Positions 24,846-34,200 of a stretch of 64,000 bases of DNA are shown here, piece after piece. The translations under genes were made by a program, and so were the position numbers. Source of the DNA: an uncultured Desulfovibrio sp. (GTDB lineage Bacteria; Desulfobacterota; Desulfovibrionia; Desulfovibrionales; Desulfovibrionaceae); the NCBI GenBank assembly GCA_900553065.1, contig USBZ01000001.1, positions 76,370 to 140,369 on the forward strand, read 5' to 3'. The notes beneath the pieces are model-generated. The model was not told where the DNA came from. It did no database searches and saw only the letters and a program-made list of their open reading frames with translations. Positions within the stretch are counted from its first letter, which is position 1, and each line of letters begins with the position of its first letter.

Positions 24846-27164
24846 ATGGACGAAAAAATAGAACGCACCGAACAGGATAAGGAAACCAGAGAAAACATGG
24901 TCGCGGACGGCAGCTCTCCCGTCTCCGAAGAACAGGAACATAAGGAAGAAAGCGCCTCCGAAGTGCAGGCGTCGATAACCGAAGAGCCTGCCCCCGCCGC
25001 TTCCGAAGAAGACGCCGCAGAAAAAAATGACGCTGCGGAAGCAACGACTCCTGAAGAAGCAGCTTCCGAAGAGAAGCCTGCGGAAGAAGACGTCGAAAAA
25101 GCCCATGAGCCTGAAGAGGAACAAAACGACGCCCCGCTGACGCTCGGCGCTCCTTCCGACGAAAGCGTCGAAAGCGCGGCCCCCGCCCCCGAAGCGCCCG
25201 CCCTGCCTTCCGGTCCGGCAGCCAAGCTGTTCCACGCGCTTTCCTTTGCAGGACTGCCCGTTCTTATTATTTTTGCGGCAGCCATGACCTTCCTTGAAGT
25301 GTGGCAGGTGCGCGACCTGTGGTTCTCCGACGAAGTGCGTCTGGCCGACGCCTTCATGAATCTCGGCAGCGGCGACTGGCTCATGCTCACCATGAACGGT
25401 CTGCCCTACCCCGACAAACCGCCGCTCTATTTCTGGTTCATGGAAGCCCTGACCAGAATTCCGGGCGTTACCATGCCCATGGTCTTCTTCCTGGCCGTGG
25501 CCGTTTCCCATGCGCTTTTCATCGGCTCCATCTGGCTGCTCGCCCGCGGAACGGGACATGATCGCAGAGAAGCCTTTGCCGCGGGTCTCGTGGCACTCGG
25601 CTGCGTGTACATCAGCGGCGCAGCCTGCTATCCGCGCATGGATCTTCTTTTCGCCGCCGTCGTCACACTGGGCATGACCTGTCTGTATCGCGGATGGATC
25701 AAGAGCTTTGCGCCGTTCTGGCTTACGGCGGGCTTCCTGCTCATGGGCGTGGCCACGCTGATCAAAAGCCCTCTCGGCATTGCCTTTGCCGTGGTCGCCA
25801 GCATTCTTTTCCTGTTCTGGCGCGGCACTCCCGGACGACTGAACGGGCGTGACGGCCTGCCCGGATTTATCCTCATGCTGCTCATGATCGCTGCCTGGCT
25901 CGGCGCGCTCTATCTCGGCGGACATCAGGACTACCTGCGCGACATGCTCGGTTCCCAGCTCGCGGGCCGCGTTCTGGAAGGCGGACATCACGCCGAACCC
26001 TGGTGGTACTATCTGGCTGCCCTTCCCGTCATCTGGCTGCCGTGGATCCTCGTCATTCTCTTCGTGAACTGGTTCGCCGTTCTGCGCGGCGTCCCCGCCG
26101 TATGGAAAAGCCGCAAGACCAACGGAGGTTCGAGCTGGCTCTGGATATGGCTGGTTTCCGGCATCGCCATGCTTTCCGTCGTACAGGCCAAGATGGCCGT
26201 GTATGCCCTGCCGCTGCTCGCGCCTCTTGCCGTGCTCACCGGTCGCTCCGTGATGCGCCTTTCCCCCGGCCGCAGCCGCTGCTTCTTCAGCCTGGCCTCC
26301 GCCCTGCTGGCTCTTGCCGGACTTGCGCTCGTCGCCATCGAAATCTATCCCGTCGTCAGCCCCTACATCGGCAGCTATCTGCCTTCCGTGCCCGCCGTGG
26401 CCGTGCCCTGGCTGGATCAGCTTGAAGGCACCATGTACATGGGCGGCGTGCTTGTTCTGCTTGCCGTCGTTCTGCTCTTCTTCACCCGTCTCGCCCTGCC
26501 GGGCGGCGCGCTGCTTATCACCGCCGTCGGCATGATTCTCATGCTCCAGCCGTATCAGGCCTTTGTTGCGCCTTCCATGAGCGCACTTCTGAGCCCGCGT
26601 GCGCAGGCCGAAGTCATGGCTGCAAAGCTCGGCGAAGGCTACGTTCCCGCCGCCTTCAACGTGTACCCCGGCGCCTATGCATGGCATCTCAACCTTCTAG
26701 CCCCGCAGGCGGAAGGCCGCCTTGCCGTGCCCGATCTCGCCACGACCGCCGACAGGGATGCCTGGCTCAAGGCGCATCCCAGGACCGTCATGGCCATGCC
26801 CGAAGAAGACTGGAAGGCCTGGACGGACAAGCCCGCCGGAGCGGAAGTTCTTCTCACTGCCTGGATGGTGCACAAGCCCTATGTGGTCGCCGCCATCACG
26901 CCGACCGAAAGCACCGCGGCTCCTGAAGAAACGGCTGCCGCCCCGGAAGAAGCTGCCGCCCCCGCCCCTGAAGCAACTGCAGCTCAGCCTGCCGCCGAAC
27001 AGCCTGCCGAAGCCCCGGCTGCCGACGCGACCGATGAAGGCACTGCTCCTGCTGAAGAAGCGCAGCCTGACCAGCCTGCTCCCGACGCAGGTGCCGCAGC
27101 TGAAAGTCCGGACGATGCCGCAAAAACGCCGTCCGCAGATGCCGCAGCTGCTGCAAACGCATGA
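24846..27164 (+). CDS. PMT/ArnT-type (GT83-like) membrane glycosyltransferase with low-complexity arms
   Basis: 772 residues with a multi-span core (about 125-620) of the PMT_2/ArnT type. These inner-membrane enzymes move a sugar from an undecaprenyl-phosphate donor onto lipid A, glycan or protein in the periplasm. The first loop has the expected acidic motif in LWFSDEVRLADA, followed by PYPDKPPLYFWFM, also typical. Both ends are unusual: residues 1-120 are almost entirely Glu/Ala/Pro/Ser, and the last 80 are Ala/Pro/Glu repeats (APEEAAAPAPEATAAQP). The start at 24846 follows GGGAG by six bases. Acceptor unknown; the upstream lipoprotein may belong to the same pathway. Confidence 0.8.
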   Translation: MDEKIERTEQDKETRENMVADGSSPVSEEQEHKEESASEVQASITEEPAPAASEEDAAEKNDAAEATTPEEAASEEKPAEEDVEKAHEPEEEQNDAPLTLGAPSDESVESAAPAPEAPALPSGPAAKLFHALSFAGLPVLIIFAAAMTFLEVWQVRDLWFSDEVRLADAFMNLGSGDWLMLTMNGLPYPDKPPLYFWFMEALTRIPGVTMPMVFFLAVAVSHALFIGSIWLLARGTGHDRREAFAAGLVALGCVYISGAACYPRMDLLFAAVVTLGMTCLYRGWIKSFAPFWLTAGFLLMGVATLIKSPLGIAFAVVASILFLFWRGTPGRLNGRDGLPGFILMLLMIAAWLGALYLGGHQDYLRDMLGSQLAGRVLEGGHHAEPWWYYLAALPVIWLPWILVILFVNWFAVLRGVPAVWKSRKTNGGSSWLWIWLVSGIAMLSVVQAKMAVYALPLLAPLAVLTGRSVMRLSPGRSRCFFSLASALLALAGLALVAIEIYPVVSPYIGSYLPSVPAVAVPWLDQLEGTMYMGGVLVLLAVVLLFFTRLALPGGALLITAVGMILMLQPYQAFVAPSMSALLSPRAQAEVMAAKLGEGYVPAAFNVYPGAYAWHLNLLAPQAEGRLAVPDLATTADRDAWLKAHPRTVMAMPEEDWKAWTDKPAGAEVLLTAWMVHKPYVVAAITPTESTAAPEETAAAPEEAAAPAPEATAAQPAAEQPAEAPAADATDEGTAPAEEAQPDQPAPDAGAAAESPDDAAKTPSADAAAAANA

Positions 27165-27170
27165 TCTCAT

Positions 27171-27203
27171 GCCCGGTGCGACGGCTCCGCACCGGGCATT
27201 TTC
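27171..27203 (+). terminator. Hairpin after the glycosyltransferase gene
   Basis: GCCCGGTGCG, a 7-base loop and CGCACCGGGC form a perfect 10-bp stem followed by ATTTTCC, 6 bases past the stop. It lies before plsY, so termination may be partial. Confidence 0.7.
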
Positions 27204-27242
27204 CTGTCTGTCACGCCGGAACCTCAACACGGATATGCGCCC

Positions 27243-27845
27243 ATGACCGTTCTTTCCTTCCTTCTCTGCGTCGCCCTGGCCTTCTTTCTCGGTTCCATCC
27301 CCTTCGGGCTGGTCATTGCCAAAACCTTCAAGGGCATTGATCCCCGCAAGGCCGGAAGCGGAAACATCGGTTCCACCAACGTGGCCCGCCTCTGCGGTCT
27401 GCCCTGGGGCATCATGACGCTGTTCTGCGACATCATGAAAGGTCTGCTGCCGGTGCTGCTCGCCGTGCACGTTCTGCCCGATACGCTCATGCAGAGCGTT
27501 GTTGCTCTTGCCGCCGTAACGGGTCACATCAAGTCGCCCTTCCTCGGCTTCAAGGGCGGCAAGGGCGTGGCCACCACCATCGGCGCGCTCATTCCGCTGG
27601 CGTTCTGGCCCCTGCTCTGCGCCGTGCTCTGCTGCGTGGCCGTCATCGCCGTCACCCGCTATGTGTCGCTCGGCTCCATGACCATGGCCGCCTCTCTCGT
27701 GGTCTTTTACGCCATGTTCGGCCGTCTCGATCTTGAGCCGCTCGCCGTAATTCTGCTGATCATGATTCTCTGGGCCCACCGCGCCAACATCGGCAGACTC
27801 ATGCGCGGTGAGGAAAGCAAATTCCTTGCGAAGAAAAAGAACTGA
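27243..27845 (+). CDS. plsY: Acyl-phosphate:glycerol-3-phosphate acyltransferase PlsY
   Basis: PlsY acylates position 1 of glycerol-3-phosphate using acyl-phosphate, the first step of phospholipid synthesis, in the inner membrane. The 200-residue sequence has the three family motifs: GSIPFGLVIAK, GSGNIGSTNVAR and FKGGKGVATTIG, plus five or so hydrophobic spans and a basic C-terminus (FLAKKKN). It is usual in length. It follows the glycosyltransferase by 78 bases across a hairpin and precedes hpf on the same strand. Confidence 0.95.
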   Translation: MTVLSFLLCVALAFFLGSIPFGLVIAKTFKGIDPRKAGSGNIGSTNVARLCGLPWGIMTLFCDIMKGLLPVLLAVHVLPDTLMQSVVALAAVTGHIKSPFLGFKGGKGVATTIGALIPLAFWPLLCAVLCCVAVIAVTRYVSLGSMTMAASLVVFYAMFGRLDLEPLAVILLIMILWAHRANIGRLMRGEESKFLAKKKN

Positions 27846-28009
27846 ACTTCAATTTAAAGTTCGAGCTTTCATAACAGACAGATACTGGACCTTCATCCTG
27901 TTCTATGCTAGCTTCTTCTTAAGAGCAGAAGACCGTACGGTTCGAGGTCTTTGCGTCCCATGAACGCGGGGTACTCCCGCTCCCGGCCCGGCCGGGGAAG
28001 GAATTGCTT

Positions 28010-28342
28010 ATGCAGATCGAAGTTGTTTTCCGCAATCTCACCCCTTCCGATCCCCTGAAGAACTACGCCCTCAAGCGCTTCCAGAAGATAGAGCGCATGG
28101 TCAGCGATGAAGATGCCAGACTCCTGGTGACGCTTTCCATGGAAAGCAACCGCCCGAAAGTCGATGTGCTGCTCTCCGGACAGAACCTGAACTTTGCCGC
28201 CAGCGAAAAGAACGACGATATGTATGCCGCCATCGACCTGTGCAACGACCGCATCGGTCAGCAGCTGCGCAAGGCCAGCGAACGTCGCAGTCAGATCAAC
28301 CGCGACACCATGGTCGACGCTCTCGGAGAAGGCAGCGAATAA
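28010..28342 (+). CDS. hpf: Ribosome hibernation-promoting factor (HPF/RaiA, short form)
   Basis: HPF binds the small subunit at the A and P sites and helps dimerise or silence ribosomes in stationary phase. The 110-residue protein shows the single S30AE domain: MQIEVVFRNLTPSDPLKNYALKRF, KVDVLLSGQNLNFAAS and DDMYAAIDLCNDRIGQQLRK. It lacks the C-terminal dimerisation domain of long HPF. The ATG at 28010 lies seven bases after AAGGA; a TTG two codons earlier overlaps that signal. About 165 bases of upstream leader contain several small GC-rich hairpins, and a strong terminator follows. Confidence 0.9.
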   Translation: MQIEVVFRNLTPSDPLKNYALKRFQKIERMVSDEDARLLVTLSMESNRPKVDVLLSGQNLNFAASEKNDDMYAAIDLCNDRIGQQLRKASERRSQINRDTMVDALGEGSE

Positions 28343-28379
28343 TCCGGCGCTTCTCTGACGTACTCTGAAAAACACCATC

Positions 28380-28418
28380 CGCCCCCGACCGCCAGCAGCA
28401 GTCGGGGGCGTCCTTTTT
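28380..28418 (+). terminator. hpf terminator
   Basis: CGCCCCCGAC, an 11-base loop and GTCGGGGGCG followed by TCCTTTTT form a perfect 10-bp intrinsic terminator 37 bases after the stop. Confidence 0.93.
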
Positions 28419-28500
28419 ATCAGGTTCTCCACAATCTTTTTTCGTGACAACGGAAATCAAAAAAAGTATCTTTTCCGCTTCTATGATTTGGAGGCTGCAA

Positions 28501-29787
28501 ATGACTCACGAAATAGATACGCATATCATGACGGTGGGCAAGGCCAAGATCGACAACCCTGCCATAGGCCCCTATGTCGACGACACTCCCGTTCCCTTCT
28601 ATCTGGACGCCGAGCACGGCGGAGAAGACGTCAAGGGCTTGGAGGATACCCCCATCTATATCGAACAGGCCGGTCCCCGTGAGCACGTCTATTACGATCC
28701 CGGCAAAACCAAGGCTGCCATCGTTACCTGCGGCGGACTGTGCCCGGGCCTGAACGACGTCATTCGCGCCGTGGTGCTCGAATCCTACTACGGCTACGGA
28801 GTCCGCTCCATTCTCGGCATCCGCTACGGCCTGGAAGGCTTCATTCCCAAATATCATCACGACATCATGGAGCTTACGCCCCGCAACGTTTCGGAAATCC
28901 ACACCTTCGGCGGTACCATTCTCGGCTCCTCGCGCGGCCCGCAGAATCCCGAGGAAATCGTGGATGCCCTGGAACGCATGAACGTCAACATGCTCTACAT
29001 CATCGGCGGCGACGGCACCATGAAGGCGGCTTCCGCCATTCAGGAAGAAATCTTCCGCCGTCAGCTCCACACGTCGGTCATCGGCATACCCAAGACCATC
29101 GACAACGACATCAACTTCGTGCCCAAGTCCTTCGGCTTCGATACCGCCGTGGACGTGGCCACTTCATCCCTGCGCTGCGCCCATACCGAGGCCATCGGTG
29201 CGCCCTACGGCGTGGGTCTCGTCAAGCTCATGGGACGTGAATCGGGCTTCATCGCCGCCCAGGCTACGCTTTCGCTGAACATCGTCAACTTCGTGCTCGT
29301 GCCCGAAGTTCCCTTCAAGCTCGAAGGCGAAGGCGGACTGCTCCCTGCGCTGGAAGAACGGCTGCGCAACCGCTCCCATGCCGTCATCGTTGCGGCCGAA
29401 GGCGCGGGACAGGATCTGCTCACCGCAAGCGGCAAGACCGACGCCTCCGGCAACCGCGTGCTCGGCGACATCGGCATCTTCCTGCAGAAGGCCATCAAGA
29501 ATTATTTCTCCACAAAGGACATGAACGTCACGGTCAAGTACATCGACCCCAGCTACATCGTGCGCTCCGTGCCCGCCAACACCAACGACCGCGTCTACTG
29601 CGGACTGCTCGGCCGCAACGCCGTGCACGCGGCCATGGCCGGCAAGACCAACATGGTCGTCGCCCGTCTGCTGGACCGCTTCGTACATCTGCCGCTGCAG
29701 CTCGTCACGCGCCGTCGCCGCCAGATCGACATCAAGTCCAACTACTGGCGTTCCGTCATCGCCACCACGGGCCAGCGTCTCGCCTGA
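28501..29787 (+). CDS. pfkA: ATP-dependent 6-phosphofructokinase
   Basis: It phosphorylates fructose 6-phosphate in glycolysis. The 428-residue length and N-terminal extension match the long TP0108-like PFK group rather than the 320-residue E. coli form. Core motifs: VTCGGLCPGLNDVIRA (phosphate loop), IIGGDGTMKAA, the catalytic PKTIDNDI, LMGRESGFIA and VAAEGAGQ. The residue after the GGD aspartate is Gly (GGDGT), the ATP-type signature; PPi-dependent enzymes have Asp there. The ATG at 28501 follows TTTGGAGG. Strong codon bias suggests high expression. It is a single-gene unit with its own terminator. Confidence 0.92.
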   Translation: MTHEIDTHIMTVGKAKIDNPAIGPYVDDTPVPFYLDAEHGGEDVKGLEDTPIYIEQAGPREHVYYDPGKTKAAIVTCGGLCPGLNDVIRAVVLESYYGYGVRSILGIRYGLEGFIPKYHHDIMELTPRNVSEIHTFGGTILGSSRGPQNPEEIVDALERMNVNMLYIIGGDGTMKAASAIQEEIFRRQLHTSVIGIPKTIDNDINFVPKSFGFDTAVDVATSSLRCAHTEAIGAPYGVGLVKLMGRESGFIAAQATLSLNIVNFVLVPEVPFKLEGEGGLLPALEERLRNRSHAVIVAAEGAGQDLLTASGKTDASGNRVLGDIGIFLQKAIKNYFSTKDMNVTVKYIDPSYIVRSVPANTNDRVYCGLLGRNAVHAAMAGKTNMVVARLLDRFVHLPLQLVTRRRRQIDIKSNYWRSVIATTGQRLA

Positions 29788-29863
29788 TGAGCCCAGCCTT
29801 GACGGAGTGATCCGCGCAAAGCACGCAAACGCTCCGCCATGCTTCTTGCCTCGTATCTGACAT

Positions 29864-29900
29864 GAAGCCTCCGTATCATCCCGATGCGGAGGCTTTCTTT
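29864..29900 (+). terminator. pfkA terminator
   Basis: AAGCCTCCG, a 13-base loop and CGGAGGCTT followed by TCTTT, 77 bases after the stop codon. A 9-bp perfect stem. Confidence 0.82.
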
Positions 29901-29989
29901 ATCCCCGTGACAACGGCGTTCCCTTCCCGCCTGAGCGACAACAGTACGTCGACCTGCAGCGGACAGCTCAGAAGAAGGAAGCACCCGTC

Positions 29990-30262
29990 CTACCGAGTCC
30001 GGCGCTCCTCTTCTCCCGCATGCAGTTTTTCCCGCTCCGCCATCACTTCACGAATGAAGTCCTCGGGAGCCATGCCCAGTGCGTCGCACAGATAACAAAG
30101 CACATTCAACGTCACGTTCCATTTCCCGGCCTCAAGTCCCGTAATGTACGCCCGTTCGATGAAGGCCTGCTCGGAAAGACGCTTCTTGCTCATGGCAAGC
30201 TCGGCTCTTCTCCGTGCCAGAACAGAGGCAACCGCTTCGTTCAGATAAGGATATTTTTCCAT
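29990..30262 (-). CDS. XRE-family helix-turn-helix regulator
   Basis: A small 90-residue DNA-binding protein of the Cro/cI (XRE) class. The HTH covers about residues 14-68: VLARRRAELAMSKKRLSEQAFIERAYITGLEAGKWNVTLNVLCYLCDALGM, including the usual IxxLExGKxxP-like turn and the C-terminal xLCxALGxxPxDF helix. The tail is charged (EKLHAGEEERRTR). The ATG at 30262 fits the domain, but GAAAGG sits only one base before it, so the start is less certain; in-frame extension upstream would cross the palindromic operator. It is divergent from the outer-membrane gene and probably regulates it and itself through the palindrome. Confidence 0.8.
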   Translation of the reverse strand: MEKYPYLNEAVASVLARRRAELAMSKKRLSEQAFIERAYITGLEAGKWNVTLNVLCYLCDALGMAPEDFIREVMAEREKLHAGEEERRTR

Positions 30263-30292
30263 CCTTTCATAGTAGCGGATTTGTCTTGACAC

Positions 30293-30316
30293 GGGATGGT
30301 AATATATTACCATCCC
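30293..30316. promoter_or_regulatory. Perfect 24-bp palindrome (operator) between the XRE and OMP genes
   Basis: GGGATGGTAATA followed by its exact complement forms a 24-bp palindrome. Because of the symmetry each strand carries TGGTAATAT, an extended -10-like element, and TTGACA lies 1 base to its left at 30286-30291. It is 31 bases from the XRE start and 36 from the OMP start, as expected for an autoregulated divergent operator-promoter. Confidence 0.8.
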
Positions 30317-30351
30317 CTCATTCCGATAACTCAACGATGGAGGAGAAACCC

Positions 30352-31017
30352 ATGTTCAAAACGTTCGGAACAATGCTTCTGGCAGCCTGTCTTCTGCTGC
30401 CGACGTCTGCCCTTGCCGCCGATATGACCGGCTTTTATCTTGCGCCCAAATTTGCGCTGAACGTCCAGCATGCCGAGGGGGAACTTTCGTATGCCGGACA
30501 GACGCTCGGTTCCGACAGCAAAACAGGTTGCCGGGCCGGCGGCGCTCTTGCCGCAGGCTACGACTTTGCGCCCGTCTTCCAGGTGCCGGTTCGCGCGGAA
30601 CTCGAATACGGCGCGTACGGAAATGTTTCCAAGACCAAAGACCTCGGCTACGACAGCACCTTCAAGGCAACCATGAGCTTCCAGACTCTTCTTGCCAACG
30701 TGTACTGGGACATCACGGAGTGGAAGGGATTCAAGCCCTATGTCGGAGCCGGTATAGGCATGGCCTTCCTGAAAACCGAAGGCAGACTCAGTCTTCTGAA
30801 CGACAGCTACGTCGATTCTGAAGACAACACCGAAGCCGTGCTGGCAGGACAGGCTGGACTTGGCTTCTCCTATGCCTTCACGGATCATGTCGCCGCCGAC
30901 TTCGGATGGCGTTTTCTCATCATGGGAGACGGCAGTGCCGAAAAATACTCCGTCAAGCTGGATGCCCGGGAAAACTATGCCCATCAGTTCATGATGGGTC
31001 TGCGCATAAGCTTCTGA
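30352..31017 (+). CDS. Outer-membrane beta-barrel protein (OmpW/OmpX-like size)
   Basis: 221 residues with a signal peptide (MFKTFGTMLLAACLLLPTSALA-A), followed by alternating amphipathic strands (GFYLAPKFALNV, RAELEYGAYGN, KPYVGAGIGMAFLKTEG, VAADFGWRFLIMG). The C-terminus is MMGLRISF, the terminal Phe recognised by the Bam machinery. It fits a small porin-like or adhesin-like eight-stranded barrel (PF13505-type). GGAGGAG lies upstream of the ATG. It is divergent from the XRE regulator across the 24-bp palindrome, so its expression is probably switched by that regulator. Its cargo or binding role cannot be read from the sequence. Confidence 0.85.
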   Translation: MFKTFGTMLLAACLLLPTSALAADMTGFYLAPKFALNVQHAEGELSYAGQTLGSDSKTGCRAGGALAAGYDFAPVFQVPVRAELEYGAYGNVSKTKDLGYDSTFKATMSFQTLLANVYWDITEWKGFKPYVGAGIGMAFLKTEGRLSLLNDSYVDSEDNTEAVLAGQAGLGFSYAFTDHVAADFGWRFLIMGDGSAEKYSVKLDARENYAHQFMMGLRISF

Positions 31018-31143
31018 CAGAGACGGGAGGAGCTCTGAACGGCAACCATGAAAACCATGAATCCATGACTGTAAAGAGCGCAGAGCTCACCTGAACCGAA
31101 GGAAGCCGTATGCCTTTTCCGGGCATCGACTGTCCCTTTCGCC

Positions 31144-31180
31144 AAGGCCGCGGACACATCATGCCGTCCGCGGCCTTTTC
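31144..31180 (+). terminator. Terminator of the outer-membrane protein gene
   Basis: AAGGCCGCGGAC, a 10-base loop and GTCCGCGGCCTT followed by TTCC: a perfect 12-bp stem with a short T-run, 126 bases after the stop codon. Confidence 0.75.
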
Positions 31181-31242
31181 CGTTTCCCCTTCAATTGCGT
31201 CTTGCGAAGAAGCCCGGAATCGCCGATGATGGAAAAGGAAGA

Positions 31243-34200
31243 ATGACCTTCCCCGAAACACCGTCCACCATGAGCGAATTCAGACAGATCAAGGCCTCTG
31301 CAGGCTCCGGCAAAACCTACACACTGACCAGCCGCTTTCTCTCGCTGCTGGCAGGCTCTTCCGGCACGTCATGGAGCCGCCCGCCGTCCGGCTGCGCCGT
31401 GGCAGGTGACGATCTCTACGGCTGGCAGGAAATTCTGGCCATCACCTTCACCAACAAGGCAGCCACGGAAATGCGCGAGCGTCTGCTCACGCGTCTGAAG
31501 AGTCTGGCGCTCGCCCCGGACAAGGGGGCAAAAGAAACGTTCTGGAAGCCTGCGAAGGCGCGCGACGCCGTGAACATGCTCATCCGCAGCTACAGCTCCC
31601 TGAACATCCGCACCATCGACAGTCTGCTGCACCTCATGGTGCGCCTCTCGGCGCTGGATTTCGATCTGTCGCCCGATTTTGAACCCCGCTTTTCCGACAA
31701 GGACATCACCGGCCCCGTTTTCGACGACATGGCCGAACAGGCGCGGGAGGACGAGATGCTTGCCCTGCTGTTCCGCCGTGCCTGCCGTCAGATGCTGCGC
31801 TCGGAAAAGGTCCGCGGCTTTCTGGCAGGCGAACGCATCCGGGAACGCGTCACGGCGCTGGTCTCCCTCATGCTTGCCGGAGACGGCTGGAGCATTCGCG
31901 ACCTGGCCTCTCCCGAAGAAGCGGAACAGCATTTTCAGGCCGTTCTTTCCGGCATCCGGCGGGATGCCGGAGAAATGCGCGCCCGCATCGAACAGGAAGA
32001 GCTGAAGGCAAACAGGTATCTGCTCAACGCTCTGAATGCCTGTGTCGAGTGCGGAGGAAGAGCGGACAAGCTGCCCCTCTCTTCGACCATGTTTCAGAAG
32101 GACAGCTTCGACGACTGCCTTCTCAAGGCCTCCAAAGGCAACGCCAGTCTGGCGCTGCACGCCCTGTACGAAAGCCTGCAGAGCGACATGCGGGAACTGC
32201 GCATTCTGCTCGGCGCCCGCCGGCTCATGCCCTTTACGGAGCTTGCGCAGGCCGTTCATGCACGCCTTGAGGACTATGAGCGGAAGAACGGCGTCATAGC
32301 CGCCTCGCAGGTTCCGCGGCTCGCCATCCGTGCGGCAGACGACAGCGAAGGAGTAAACGAGCTGTTCTGCCGCCTCGGTTCCCGCATCACGCACATGCTC
32401 ATCGACGAATTTCAGGACACGAGCCGCGATCAGTGGATGGCGCTTCAATCTCTGGCCGAAGAGGCGCTTGCCAAAAATGGCTCGCTCACCATTGTGGGCG
32501 ACGTCAAGCAGGCCATCTACGGCTGGCGCGGCGGCGACGCCGCCCTCTTCGACCAGCTCGTCAGGCCGGGATCCCCCCTGCTGTCTCTGGTGGACAGGCC
32601 CGTGCTGGAAACGCTGCCCTTCAACTGGCGAAGCCGACGGCACATCGTGGCATGGAACAATGCGCTGTTCTCGCCGCTGGGCGATCTCGACTATGCCCGA
32701 ACTCTCCTTTCCGAACTGGCCGAAGGCGATGAGGAACTGCTCCGGGAAGAGGCGTCGCTTCTCAGCGAAGCCTTCGACCGAGCCTCGCAGAGCGCCGAAC
32801 ACTGCGGACCGGGCGGCTTTGTCCGGCTGCGCATGCTGGAAAAGGAACGGGAGGAGGAACAGCTTTCCACGGCCGTGCCCGCGCTGGTGGAACGACTGGG
32901 CAGGGAACACGCCTGGGGCGACATCTGCATTCTGACGCGCAACAATGATCAGGCGGCGCTGGCCGCTTCCTGGCTCATGAGCCGTCACATTCCCGTGGTC
33001 ACGCAGGGAAGTCTGCTGCTTGCGGAGCAGCCGGTCATAGCCGGACTGGTCAGCCTGCTGCGCTTCATGAACGATCCGGATGACGACATCGCGTTCTGGG
33101 CCGTTCTGTGCTCGGAAGAGCTGCTGCCTCCGCTGCCTGCCGCAGGAGCCCCCTGCCTCGACAAAACCATGCTCTGCGACTGGGCCGCCGCGCGCCCCCA
33201 TCACAAAAGCATGGCCCGCCAGTTTGCCGCAGACTTTCTGGAAGCCTGGAAGAGAGTGTTCGCGCCCCTGCATGACAATGCCGGACTGCTCACCCCCTAC
33301 GACGCCGTCATGGAAGTTCTGGAACGCTGGAACGTCACGGAGCGTCGTCCCGAAGCCGCCGGTTTTGTTCGCCGTTTTCTTGAAGTTCTGTTCTGTGCCG
33401 AAGATGCGGGCATTTCCGATCTTTCAGGCTTTCTGGACCTGTGGGATGAAAGCGGCAGTCAGGAAAAGGCACCGCTGCCCGAAAGCATGGACGCCGTACG
33501 CATCATGACCATGCACAAGGCCAAGGGACTGGAATTCGACGTGGTCATTCTGCCCTGGCTGAACTTCTCTCTCGGCAGAAATACGGACGACAAGGCCATC
33601 TTCTGGGACAGCCGGGGCACCGGCCTTCTGGCGCCTCTGTGCCGCGACATGGGACGCCCCTGGTTGAGAGACCGCATGGACACGGCGCGCGAATCCCTGC
33701 ACCTCATCTATGTGGCCATGACCCGCGCCGTGTCCGAACTGCACTGCTTCCTGCCGGACGCCGACGACGGCCCGATCTCCCGTATGCTTGATACGCTTCT
33801 CTCACGAGTAAGGGACTCTCTCTCCGAAAAAGACGGGGCCCTCATCTGGGGAGAAGAGCCCACATCTCCCGACGCTTGCACACTTGCCTCCCCTGCCGAT
33901 CCCGCGCCCGCCGGGCAGGAAGGTTCTGAGGAGAAGGCTCCGCCCACCGACCTTCCCCGCGATGTCGACGTTCCCGGGCAGGGCGTCGATTCCGATGCCG
34001 ATCCGGTTGTCGACGAGGAAAACTGGCGGCCCATGAACTGGCTTCCGCGCCTTCGCATGTTCCGCAGTCCTCTGGAAGACTGGACCTTCACGCCCAAACG
34101 CCGCGGCACGCTCATTCATCACTGCCTGGAAAGCCTGCAGGTTTCCGGCGTAGGCGAAGCTTCCGCCCGACGCGATGCCTCGCTGGCCGCCGCCCGCGGC

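Noticed and set aside
24714..26687. 657-codon open frame on the minus strand across the glycosyltransferase
   Set aside because: Low-complexity mirror of the acidic arms; no domains.
28501..29787. Pyrophosphate-dependent phosphofructokinase
   Set aside because: The discriminating residue is Gly (GGDGT), as in ATP-dependent enzymes; PPi enzymes have GGDD.
30293..30316. 24-bp palindrome as a terminator
   Set aside because: There is no T-tract after it, it lies between divergent starts, and its centre is AT-rich with promoter-like elements, so an operator is more likely.
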